The position numbers were made by a program, and so were the translations under genes. The notes below the pieces were generated by a model. That model saw only the letters and a list, made by a program, of their open reading frames with translations. It did not search any database and was not told where the DNA came from. A stretch of 64,000 nucleotides of DNA from Parasponia andersonii (lineage: Eukaryota; Streptophyta; Magnoliopsida; Rosales; Cannabaceae): assembly GCA_002914805.1 (NCBI GenBank), contig JXTB01000124.1, positions 409,010-473,009 on the forward strand, given 5' to 3'. Positions 24,989 to 35,826 of this stretch are shown piece by piece; the first letter of the stretch is position 1, and each line of letters opens with the position of its first letter.

Positions 24989-26284
24989 TGTTGACCTATG
25001 CGGCTTTCAATCTTATCTTTTTTTAATAATAATAAACATGTGATTTAGTTACTAATAATTGGCATGAGTTTGTAGTTATAAAGTTGAAAAAGAAATTGAT
25101 AAAACTCAAGAAATGAAGTTCTCAAATAGAACATCATTGATAAACCTCGAAGGATGAAGATGAATGTGAAGAATCAAGATTCAAGATCAAATCTAAATAT
25201 GTTACAATTTATTTCCTAGTCTTGTACTTGATTTATTGCATTGCACAAATTATTCTCTTTGATATGGCTCAAAAATCTTTCAAATGATTTTTCAAACGAA
25301 TTTTCAAAGAATTAGCTAAATTTTAAATTCATTGATTGTTTGAAAATAAATATCATTTCTAATCTAGCACAAATATTCTCAAAAATGCATTTTTTTAAAG
25401 TTTAAAATGTTTTGGAAAAAGGAAGTTTTAAAAATGACCAAATCAGTTCAAAGAAATAAAAAAAAATCCTTTGTTTCTGATTGATTTTGGTCGACTAGGC
25501 TTAGTCGACTAAAATGAAGGCAAAAAATGGTAAAATATTTCTGATCGACCAAAATTCTGACAACAAAATACCAACGGTCGAAAACGACTAGTTTTTGATG
25601 GTGCCTTTAAATAGAGCCAAGTTTGATGACTTAGAAAGAGAGAATACGAACCCATATTGATATCCAATCAGTTTCTAAGCTCTCTTTTTACTCAACTATA
25701 ACTTTCAAATCTATTTGAGCTATTTCTAGAGCATCATTTGTGCATTGTTCTCAAATCATCTAAGCTTATATTGTATTATTTCTTTGAGAGGTGATTCTTT
25801 GAGTGAGTGTTCACTTATATTTTCATAAAAATATTATTGAGAGGTGAGGTTAGCACCGGAGTTATAAATAACCCAGTATAGGTGAGGTTGACACCGGATT
25901 CTAAACAATTGTAGTTAGGCATAATAGAGCCAAATTCAAGACTATTGTAAAGGCGTGGGTGTGCCTAAGAAGAAATCACTTCGGATTATACAAGGGGTCA
26001 GTCAAGCTCATAATTTTAATCTAATAGTGGAAAGCTCTGAGCAAGTTACTGAGAGCCAATGACGTAGGCAAATCGTTGTGTTTATCAAAACTCGTAAAAA
26101 TAACGTTTGCATCTCTCTATCCCTATCTCTTTAATTTATTTACTTTGATATTGTGCTTATTTATTTGCTATTTTTACTTGTCCCAATCATTATTTACTCA
26201 ATCTTATTTCTTTAATTAAAAAGTTTGTAAAAGTCTTAAAAACCCAATTCACTCCCTCTTGGATTAGCTATTCTTGGGATAATA
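24989..26284 (+). repeat. 5' LTR of the SIRE-like copia element
   Basis: About 1.3 kb, from TGTTGACCTATG to GGATAATA just before the primer binding site. The terminal CA has mutated (the 3' LTR ends GGACAACA). It matches 32168-35050 apart from the insertion there. It also lacks a segment of about 55 bp near 25540 that in the 3' LTR carries a GGTCGACC palindrome. Confidence 0.9.
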
Positions 26285-26286
26285 AT

Positions 26287-26298
26287 TGGTATCAGAGC
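26287..26298 (+). other. Primer binding site (initiator tRNA-Met type)
   Basis: TGGTATCAGAGC two bases after the 5' LTR is the standard plant sequence complementary to the 3' end of initiator tRNA-Met, the primer for minus-strand DNA synthesis. Confidence 0.93.
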
Positions 26299-26334
26299 TT
26301 GGTGCTCAATTTTTTAAACTTAACCGTTTTTGAG

Positions 26335-27764
26335 ATGGCTAATCCAAACAACTTTTCTTTTCAATATGAGGGGTTGTCACCTTCCAAACCACCTTTCTTT
26401 AATGGAAATGATTTCAACTATTGAAGAAGTCGTATAGACATATATCTTAGATCTATAGATTTTGATTTATCATATATTATCACTAGAGGTTCATTAAAAA
26501 TGACAAAGATTGTTAATGGAGTTGAAGTAGAAAAAGATATTGAGGAATATAATGAAAAGGATAAAATGTCCTTTACCAAAAATGAAAAAGCTAGAAACAT
26601 TCTTATGTGTGGTCTAGATAGAGACCTATACAATAATGTTGAAAAAGCTAAGGATGCTCATGAATTGTGGAATATGCTTGAAGTGTCATATCAAAGAACT
26701 AATTCTATGAAGGAAACTAGAATTAATATTTTCACAAGAAACTATGAGTTATTCAAAATGAAAAAAGACGAATCTATTACTCAAATGTTTAATAGATTTA
26801 CCTCAATCATTGACTCTCTTAGTGCTTTAGGAAAAACCTTTCCAAATGGTGAGTTGGTGAGTAAGATTCTTAAAAGCCTTCCTTGAGCATATAGAAGCAA
26901 GTTGGTAGCTATTCAAGAAGAAAGGACCTTATCAAACTTACTCTAGAAGAACTTATGGGTTCCCTCATGACCTATGAAATTCTTATGAAAGAAACCAATG
27001 AAGATGAAGGAGAAGAAAAGAATCACTCTAAAAGCCGCCCTACAAGAAAGCAATGAGGAAGAAGAAGAATTCGCGGATAGTGAGCTAGAAGACATTGCCT
27101 TACTTACTAAAAGGTAAAAGAAGTACTTAAATTTCAAAAAGAAGAATTTCAAGAAAAACATCAAAGAAATTGACTTTCGGGAGAAGAAAATAAAGGATGA
27201 TCCCATCACCTGCTTTGAATGCAAGAAGCCGGGACATATGAAGAACGAATGTCCTTTGAGAAGAAAAATGAAGAAGAAGGCAATGAGGACAACTTGGTAT
27301 GAGAGTGAAGAAGAAGAGTTTAATGGAGAAGAACAAGAAGAAATTGCCAACATGTACTTCATGGCAATTGAAAATGAGGTAAGCTCACTTAAACCTAAAA
27401 GTAAATTTCATGATGTTAGTGATACTAATAGTGAGTTTAGTGATAGTGATAGTGATTTATCATATAAAAACTTGTTGAGTGATTTCAATGATTTACATAA
27501 AAACTATGAAAAACTCATTTTCAAGAATAATGCTCTTAAAAAGGAAATTCTTAGTTTATCAAAAATAGTTGAAAAGTTTACCAAAAAAAAGGAAGTAAAA
27601 TTACCTTATAGTAATTGTGATATTTTGTCAAAAGAAAACACTTCCTTAAATGTCAAGATTTTTGACTTAACTAAAACTGTCCACAAATTTACAAATGGAA
27701 ATAAAAACTTTGACTTGATGCTTGGTGGACAAAAATGTGTTTTTGACAAAGGAAGTATTGGGTA
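26335..27764 (+). pseudogene. Copia gag (UBN2-type capsid and CCHC knuckle), broken
   Basis: Starts at ATG 26335 (MANPNNFSFQ). The capsid-like UBN2 domain includes the block HELWNMLEVSYQRTNSMKE and ends ILKSLP. An in-frame TGA at 26422 replaces the Trp expected in the family, another TGA lies at 26884, and the frame shifts near 26930. A zinc knuckle CFECKKPGHMKNEC (27211-27252, C-x2-C-x4-H-x4-C) binds RNA. It is followed by an acidic, Glu-rich coiled-coil-like stretch. Gag would form the cytoplasmic particle; this copy cannot make a full protein. Confidence 0.88.
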
Positions 27765-27803
27765 AAAATCTTATATAAAACAAAAATACCTCAAGACTAT
27801 TTT

Positions 27804-28394
27804 GTGAAAGTTAGTACAAGTGACACAAAGCACACTTGTACTTATTGTAATCAAGATGGACATACTAGTTTTTCATGCTTTGTAAAGAAAAATGCATATT
27901 TTGGTGGAAAACTAGCTTGGGTACCAAAAGAATCTAGAACTAACACTCAAGAACCTAAATTAGTATGGGTACAAAAATCAAAATTTGATTCTTACTTGTA
28001 GATATAAAAAAAGAAGAACTTTTGGTTCTTAGATAGTGGTTGCTCCAAACACATGACTGGAGACTACTCCTTACTCTCATCATTCACAAAAAGAAGTGGA
28101 GGACATGTCACATTTGGAGACAACGCTAAAGGCAAGATTTTGGGTATAGGTAACATTGGTACTACATCCTCACCTATTATAGAAAATGTTTTACTTGTTG
28201 ATAGTCTTAATCACAATCTGCTTAGTATAAGTCAACTTTGTGATAAAAGTTATAGAGTCATTTTTGAGCCTTCCAAATACTTGATTGAGGATATTGTTCA
28301 AAAGAAATTATTTTTGAAGGGAAAAGAAAAGACAATATTTACACTATTGATATTGAAAAATATTTTAGTCAAGATAAATATTTTTCGGCTTTAA
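27804..28394 (+). pseudogene. Copia second zinc knuckle and aspartic protease, broken
   Basis: A second knuckle CTYCNQDGHTSFSC (27837-27878) precedes the retropepsin-type protease, whose active site is WFLDSGCSKHMTGD at about 28035. The following IENVLLVDSLNHNLLSISQL is the conserved copia block after protease. Stops between knuckle and protease (27999 onward) and a premature end at 28394 break the frame. The protease would cut the polyprotein during particle maturation. Confidence 0.87.
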
Positions 28395-29505
28395 AAGATG
28401 ATTCTTGGCTTTAGCATAGAAGACTTGGATATGCTAGTATGAATACTATTTCTAAGCTTTCAAAGAAAAACCTTGTTAGTGGTTTACCGAGTTTACTTTT
28501 GAAAAAGACAAGGTGTGTGATGCATGCCAATTTGGAAAACAAGTAAAAAGCTCTTTTAAATCCAAAAACGTTATTACTACTTCTAAACCTTTGCAACTAC
28601 TTCACATAGATCTATTTGGACCATCAAGAGTAGCTAGTCTTGGTGGAAAATATTATGCCTTTGTGATAGTTGATGATTTTTCAAGATTAGCTTGGGTTCT
28701 ATTCATTACTCATAAAAATGATGTTTTAAATGTACCTATTATTTTTTGTAAGAAAGTGCAAAATAAAAAAGGCTACACCATCACATCTATTAGAAGTGAT
28801 CATGGTGGTGAGTTCGAAAATGATAAAATGGAAGCTTTTTGCTATAAAAACGGCTTTGATCATATTTTTTCTGCTCCTAGAACTTCACAACAAAATAGAG
28901 TTATAGAAAGAAAAAATAGAACCTTACAAGAAATGGCACAAAGCATGCTAAATGAAAATAATTTGCCAAAATATTTTTGGGCTGAAGCGGTAAATACCGT
29001 TTGTTATATTGTGAATAGAGTTATGATAAGACTAATCTTGAACAAGACACCTTATGAGCTTTGAAAAGATAGAAAACCCAACATTGGTTATTTAAAAGTT
29101 TTTGGTTGTAAATGTTTTATTTTGAATACTAAAGATAATTTGGGTAAATTTGATTCAAAATCCGATGTTGGTATTTTTCTTGGATATTCTACTACTAGTA
29201 AAGCTTATAGAGTTTTCAACAAAAGAACCTTGATAGTAAAAGAATCTATGGATGTTGTTTTTGATGAATCTAACACTTTCCATGAAGGGAGAAATATAGA
29301 TGACGATGATGTTATAAGTTTGGAACAAAGCTTAAATGAATTAAGCATCAATGAAAGATCAAATAAAGAAGAGGACATCCAACTACAACAAGACAAAAGT
29401 CTTAAGGAAGAAAGATGTGATAATGGTAATATTCTAACTATTCTTCAATATTTAAAATTTAGTCATGCCCATCCTAAAGACCAAATTCTAGGTGATCCCT
29501 TATAA
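28395..29505 (+). pseudogene. Copia integrase, broken
   Basis: The pre-integrase block reads L*HRRLGYASMNTISKLSKK, with TAG replacing the usual Trp, and the frame shifts near 28490. The catalytic core has the first Asp in LLHIDLFGP, the second in SIRSDHGGEF and the Glu in QNRVIERKNRTL, so the DDE triad is still readable. A TGA at 29062 interrupts the frame before KDRKPNIGYLKVFGCKCF. The domain would insert the cDNA into the host genome. Confidence 0.88.
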
Positions 29506-31098
29506 GATGTCACAACTAGAGCATCACTTAGAAATATTTGCAACAACTTAGCTTTCCTTTCTTAAATTGAACCAAAAAATTTTAAAGATGCCGAAAAAGA
29601 TGAATTTTGGATTTTAGAAATGCAAGAGGAGCTAAATCAATTTGAAAGAAGTGATGTATGGGAATTAGTTCCAAGACCCAGTGATCATTCGGTTATTGGA
29701 ACAAAATGGGTCTTTAGAAACAAATTAGATGAGCATGGGGTGATTGTGCGAAACAAGGCTAGATTAATGGCCTAAGGTTTCAATCAAGAAGAAGGTATTG
29801 ATTATGAAGAAACCTTTGCACCCGTAGCAAAATTAGAATCCATTAGAATGCTCTTAGCATTTGCATGCCATAAGAATTTTATTCTTTATCAAATAGATGT
29901 AAAGAGCGCTTTTTTAAATGGATATATTTTAGAAAAAGTTAAGAGCGCTTCTTTAAATGGATATATTTTAGAAAAAGTTTATGTAGCCCAACCCCCCGGT
30001 TTTCAAAATCATAAATATCCGAATCATGTTTATAAATTGAAAAAGGCTTTATATGGTTTAAAACAAGCTCTTAGAGCTCGGTATGATAGATTAAAAAACT
30101 TTTTGATTTCAAATAAGTTTTCAATGGGAAAAACGGATACTACTCTTTTTATTAAGAAGAAAGGGGTGGATATGATAATTGTGCAAATCTATGTTGATGA
30201 TATTATATTTGGAGCCACTGATGTTTGTCTATGTGAAGAATTCTCTAAGTGCATGCATAGTGAATTTGAGATGAGTATGATGGGAGAATTGAACTTCTTC
30301 CTTGGGCTTCAAATAAAATAATCCAAAGAAGGAATCTTCATCAATCAAGAAAAGTATATCAAAAAGCTACTCAAGAAGTTTGATCTTGAATATTCAAAAC
30401 CAATAAAGACACCAATGAGCTCGTTAATCAAGCTTGACAAAGATGAAAGTGGTAAAGTGGTGGATATTACTAAATATCGAGGTATGATCGGATCCTTACT
30501 TTATCTTACTGCTAGTAGACCGGATATCATGTTTAGTATTTATCTATATGCTAGATATCAATCTAATCCTAAAGAATCCCATCTTAGTGCGGTTAAACGA
30601 ATTTTAAAATATTTGCATGACACTATGAATATAGGATTATGGTATCCTAAAGGCACATGCTTTAATATCTCAAGTTATTCGGATGTGGATTTTGCTGGGT
30701 ACAAAACCGATCGAAAGAGCACAAGTGGTATTTGTCACTTTTTGGGATACTCACTAGTTTCTTGGTTTTGCAAGAAACTAAATTCAGTTGCTCTTTTCAC
30801 CACCAAAGCGGAGTATATATCTGCAGCTAGTTGTTGTGCACAAATTCTTTGGATGAAACAAACTCTTTTAGATTTTGGTATGAAATTTGCACATGTGCCT
30901 ATTAAATGTGATAACACTAGTGCTATAAGCTTATATAAAAATTCTATTTTGCATTCACGAGCTAAGCACATTGATATAAGATACTATTTCCTTCGTGATC
31001 ACATGCAAAAAGGTGATGTTTCTTTTGAATTTGTCTCCACTAAAAAACAATTAGCGGACATTTTTACAAAACCTCTTGGTGAAGAACGATTTGTATGA
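29506..31098 (+). pseudogene. Copia reverse transcriptase and RNase H, broken
   Basis: RT begins around ELVPRPSDHSVIGTKWVFRN, has the catalytic YVDDIIFG near 30190 and ends at GLQIK before a TAA. RNase H carries SSYSDVDFAGYKTDRKSTSG, then Asp, Glu and His residues of the DEDD-type active site, ending IFTKPLGEERFV. Stops at 29563, 29774 and 30319 break the frame. A 39-bp in-frame tandem duplication (29902-29979) doubles the SAFLNGYILEKV segment within the RT palm. The 31-kb end of the frame is otherwise well kept. Confidence 0.9.
29902..29979 (+). repeat. 39-bp tandem duplication in RT
   Basis: Copies 29902-29940 and 29941-29979 match at 38 of 39 bases and keep the reading frame. Confidence 0.92.
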
Positions 31099-32153
31099 TT
31101 AGAAGAGAACTTGGCATGCTTGATTTTGGTGAAATTTCTTAATTTTACTTTATCATATTTTTTAATCTTTATTCTATCTCATTTTATTTGACCAAATCTG
31201 AAACTCTCAATTGATTCTTCAAAAATATGTATTTTTTTGTGTGTTTTCGCCAAATCTGGAACTGTTCAGATTTTGGTCGACCAAAACTGATGGTTGCTTT
31301 AGAAATGCGAAGCTTTGCTGTTTTGCTATTTTTCGGATTTTGGTCGACCAAATTTAATTTTGGTCAACCAAAATTAAAATTGGTCGACCAAAACTGTTTG
31401 TCACCCTTTTTTCAAAACCAACTCGAGACAGTTTCTTTGGTCTTTTCTCCGTGTTTCATCTGATCTCTCTCACTCGAAACTCTTATCCCCTGAACGAAAA
31501 CCCTAACCCTTTATCCCCTTTGCTTCTAATCTTGATTTCTATGAGTTTTCACTCTAATTTCTTCAAAATTTCATCCTTTCACCGGTTTTGCTCCTTCCAA
31601 TTTTATGATCAATCTGTCTATTCCTTTTCTCTTTCTTGCTCAAATTCGAGATGTCATTCAAAGCTCGTGCCAATAAGAAGTTAGGGAAGAATGTTATCGG
31701 AGAAGAAGATGAAAGGAGATCAAAATCAAGGTTTAACACTCCTCTTTTTACTAATCCTAGAGTCTTTCTCTTGCTTATTTACTTATACTTTGCATGTTCT
31801 TTTATGGTGTATTAGTATGTTATTTTTGAACCTTTTGAACTTTATTTATATATCTTCTTATTATGGATGATGGAACCTTGTGTGAGACTTATGTCTATCT
31901 TTGATTGTGATTTATTATTCTCACTATGCTTATGAGACTTATGTATGGTATTTCAATTCTTGGTGCTGATTACAAAGAGGGAGAAAATATCCATGATTTT
32001 TATATGCATTTATTGAGTTAAAAAGGGGAAGATTTTTTTTTTAATTTTCCTTGTATATATTGAGGGGGAGTTTCTCAAAATAATGGTAAGGTCATGTATG
32101 CTAATTAAATTGTATCATAATTTTTATCTCAAAAATCAATGTTTGAAATCATT
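31099..32153 (+). other. Long 3' non-coding region of the copia element
   Basis: Between the RNase H stop and the purine tract lies about 1 kb. It contains GGTCGACC palindromes at 31271-31286, about 31338-31353 and about 31379-31394, with a GGTCAACC variant between, then a C/T-rich stretch. A small frame starting at ATG 31651 (MSFKARANKKLGKNVIGEE, 54 codons to 31815) may be the remnant of an extra 3' frame. SIRE elements often carry an extra frame here, but this one is not recognisable as env. Confidence 0.55.
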
Positions 32154-32166
32154 AAAAAAGGGGAGA
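32154..32166 (+). other. Polypurine tract
   Basis: AAAAAAGGGGAGA directly before the 3' LTR is the usual plus-strand priming site. Confidence 0.88.
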
Positions 32167-32167
32167 T

Positions 32168-35050
32168 TGGACCTATGCAGCTTTCAATCTTATCTTATTT
32201 TGATAATAACAAACATATGATTTAGTTACTAATAACTGGCTTAAGTTTGTAGTTATGAAGTTGAAAAAGAAATTGATAAAACTCAAGAAATGAAATTCTC
32301 AAATAGAGCATCATTGATAAACCTCGAAGGATGAAGATGAATGTGAAAAATCAAGATTCAAGACCAAGTCTAAATAGGTTAAAATTTATTTCTTAGTCTT
32401 GTACTTGATTTATTATATTGCACAAAATATTCTCTTTGATATGGCTCAAAAATCTTTCAAATGATTTTTCAAACGAATCTTCAAAAAATTAGCTAAACTT
32501 TAAATTTATTGATTGTTTAAAAATAAGTATCATTTCTAATCTAGCCTAAATATTCTCAAAAGTATATTTTCTTAAAGTTAAAAATGTTTTGGAAAAAAGA
32601 AGTTTTAAAAACGACCAAATTAGTTCAAAGAAATAAAAAACCATTTGTTTCTGACTGATTTTGGTCGATTAGGCTTGGTCGATTAGGCTTGGTCGATTAA
32701 AATGAAGGCCAAAAATGGCCATTGGAGCTGAACTGGCATTCCGGACTCCACCGGCTAGCTTTTTGGTCGACCAAAAATATTTCCGGTCGATCAAAATTCT
32801 AACAACAAGATACCAACGGTCGAAAATGGCTAGTTTTTTAAGATGCCTTTAAATAGAGTCAAGTTTGATGACTTAAAATGAGAGAATACGAACCCATATT
32901 GATACCCAATCAGTTTCTAAGCTCTCTTTTTACTCAACTATAACTTTTAAATCTATTTGAGCTATTTCTAAAATATCATTTATGCATTGTTCTCAAATCA
33001 CCTAAGCTTATATTGTATTATTTCTTTGAGAGGTGATTCTTTGAGTGAGTATTTACTTGTATTTTCATAAAAACAATATTGAGAGGTGAGGTTGGCACTG
33101 CTAGTGTTTATTGTTATAAATTTTTGGAAAATATTTTCCTAAAATTATTTTCAAGAGCACCATAGTTTTGTAAAAACAAGAAATGCAGCGAAATTGGTCG
33201 TTTAAAATTTTTCTTTTTACAAAACATTTCGGATCTTGATCTAACATGAATTAACTCTTGATCTAGATAAGAACAATACCCGGATACGCTCCACAATCTT
33301 CTCGTCTTCCTGTCTATTCTCGAAAGCTGTTTGATTGATCCGGTGGGTGGTCACCTTCTTGATTCCCAACAAAGAGATCTGCAGATGAACAAGAAGACAA
33401 TCTTTTCGAACCGATTTCTCCGGGATGGCCGAAACACCAAGAGCAGTGAATCCCTAGTGGTGGCCGATTTTCTCTGCTCTCTCACTCTCTGTTTTCGTGT
33501 GACACTCTCTTCTAGAGGGATGTTTCACGTATAACACTTGTATCTCGTTGCTAGAGAGCTTTTCTCTTAAATATAGAGAGATTAGTAAACCCTAATGGAC
33601 TTATTGAGCTTGTTGGACTCAACTGATCATCAAATGACTATTGGGCTTTAATTTGAGCTAGACAAGGGACCGGATGAATCCATATAGCCCAAGCTCCAAT
33701 GAACCAATTAGCTTGATCCATTTAGCATATACTATACCTGTAGACATACCCCTAATGTAATGCCGTACTAGTAGGGTGAAATTACCGTATTACCCCTCTA
33801 GTACATATTTACCTTTGAGTTTCCATTTTTCATCTAATGGATAATAATTGACTATGGTGTTTGTATCTGTTTATACCAACATAGTCAAATTCACATAGTG
33901 AATACCGGAGCCCTGGTTTATATTATCCAAGTACTTGAAAAAACTCAAAATGACATTATATGCATGGTATCTATCATGAAATACATTCTACACATTTCAT
34001 ATACCTTATCTTCCAAGATACCGGAGTTCGAACCATAAATCGGAACTAGTCCTTTAGTAACTCAAAAAGACAAAACACATGAAAGTAAGTTTGTTAATCA
34101 CTAGGATTAAGGTCTTCTACAGTAGTGCTAGATTAGTAAAATTAGAAATTTGAGTTACGGTACTTAACCTTAAATTCTAATTCACTAGGTCATGTTCGAT
34201 GCTGTTATAACTTTCTTATAACACACTAGTGTTTCTATCCGAAAACTCACTTCGATAATTAGAGACTTCATTAATTAAATAGACAACACTATATTCTATG
34301 GCATAGTAAAGTATTCTATCTTCAATATGCAGAATGAGAACAATTTAATTTAGACATAATGAAATAAAGAATATAATGTCTCCCACATATAAACTCATTA
34401 TACGAATAATTCTTTATTACTCATTTCATGTCTTGGAATCTTTTAGATGTTTACATAAGATAAACATACACATCACATGTATATCAATGGGACATAAATG
34501 AAATAGAAATTCATAACATGGAATTTATTAATAACAAATAGATACTAAGTTATCCAATAAATATTGTTTATAATATCTAAATAATAAACTGCTTTATAGG
34601 ACATTATTTCAACAGGCACTGGAGTTATAAACAATCCAGTATAAGTGAGGTTGACACCGGATTCTAAACAATCCGTAGTTAGGCGTAATAGAGCCGGATT
34701 CAAGACTATTGTAAAAGTGTGGGTGTGCCTAAGAAGAAATCACTCCGGATTATACAAGGGGTCAATCAAGCCCATAATTTTGATCCGATAGTGGAAAGCT
34801 CTATGCAAGTTGCGGAGAGTCGAAGACGTAGGCAAATTGTCGTATTTGTCGAACCTCGTAAAAATAGTGTTTGCATCTCTTTATCCCTATCTCTTTAATT
34901 TATTTACTTTGATAATGTGCTTATTTATTTGTTATTTTTACTTGTCTCATTCATTATTTACTCAATCTTATTATTTTAATTAAAAAGTTTGTAAAAGTCT
35001 TAAAAATTCAGTTCACCCCCTTTCTTGGGTTAGCTATGCTTAGGACAACA
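32168..35050 (+). repeat. 3' LTR of the copia element, interrupted by a solo LTR
   Basis: Aligns with the 5' LTR from TGGACCTATGCAGC to GGACAACA, except for an insertion at 33099-34614. The first two or three bases of the LTR appear to be lost at its left end. A perfect palindrome TTTTGGTCGACCAAAA lies at 32761-32776. Confidence 0.88.
33099..34614 (-). mobile_element. Solo LTR nested in the 3' LTR
   Basis: The 1516-bp insertion has TG...CA ends and a 5-bp target-site duplication GGCAC (33094-33098 and 34615-34619). It has no internal retroviral-type genes. Read on the minus strand it begins TGTTGAAATAATGTCC, the usual style of copia LTR starts, so I place it antisense; this orientation is inference. 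It arose by insertion of a second element and recombination between its two LTRs. The short frames inside are not genes. Confidence 0.8.
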
Positions 35051-35055
35051 TATTA

Positions 35056-35826
35056 GTATATAGATATCAAGTGTAAAATATAGTATATCTAATATAAAAA
35101 TTAATATATTAAGTAGATAGACTAAAATTGGTATATAAGTAAATATATTAAATATATATAATCGATCATTTAATTATAAAAAAATAAAAATGGATTATAA
35201 AAAGAGAAAAATGGATATTTATTAAAGCCAATGAATAACATCCAACTGAAAAAAGTATATAAATACTCATTTTTTAAAACATCTCTACGTAGGTTTCTCT
35301 TTTTTTTTTTTAATATATTTACGCTTACTTTTTGGAAAATGCAAATTACCTGTATTTTATATATAAAATATATACCTAAAAACATGTGAATATTTATAAT
35401 GAATGTCATATCTATTTATACTTTTGCTGTAAATATATATATCATTTATATTAGTCAATTAGGATTAGCTTAATTAGTCTAAATTTAAAAAAAAATTATG
35501 TGTGAGTTTAAAGATTAGGAGTTTAAATCTTGATAACACGTGCGTGTTATTTCTAATTAAATTTATAATAAATAACGGTATTCCACTTTTAAAAAATATT
35601 ATATATCACTCATTTTAAACGTAAAATGTACGCCTAAAAAATTAAAAGCCGGGTATTATGGAAATAAAGCAGAAAGCGGGGTTCTGGTCTGGGCCCTAAA
35701 TTTCACAAGGCAAGCCCCTGTCTGCGGGTTCATAGTAATTTACCAATTACACACTCCTCCTGCTTCGCCAAGAAAGCTCGCTTTCTCCTCTCCCACATTT
35801 CACTTACGTTAAAATTGATTGCGAAT
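35056..35826. other. Gene-free DNA and promoter of the mannosidase gene
   Basis: AT-rich DNA. Near 35465-35540 GATTAGCTTAATTAGTC and GGAGTTTAAATCTTG resemble decayed pol III A and B boxes and may be a SINE relic. From about 35640 the composition becomes less AT-rich and probably holds the core promoter and leader of the downstream gene. Confidence 0.4.

Larger units (their letters stand above)
24989..35050 (+). mobile_element. SIRE-like Ty1/copia LTR retrotransposon, decayed but nearly full length
   Basis: The element starts TGTTGACC and ends GGACAACA, flanked by a TATTA target-site duplication at 24984-24988 and 35051-35055. Order: 5' LTR, primer binding site, gag with zinc knuckle, protease, integrase, reverse transcriptase, RNase H, long 3' non-coding stretch, purine tract and 3' LTR. 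Protease-integrase-RT order defines copia. The GLWYPKGTCFNISSYSDVDF block and the long 3' region fit the SIRE/Maximus lineage. Stops and frameshifts in every domain make it non-autonomous. By eye the LTRs differ at roughly 7-9% of the first 400 aligned bases, so the insertion is not recent. Confidence 0.93.

Noticed and set aside
33331..33534. 67-codon frame in the solo LTR
   Set aside because: No domain, lies wholly within the LTR insertion.
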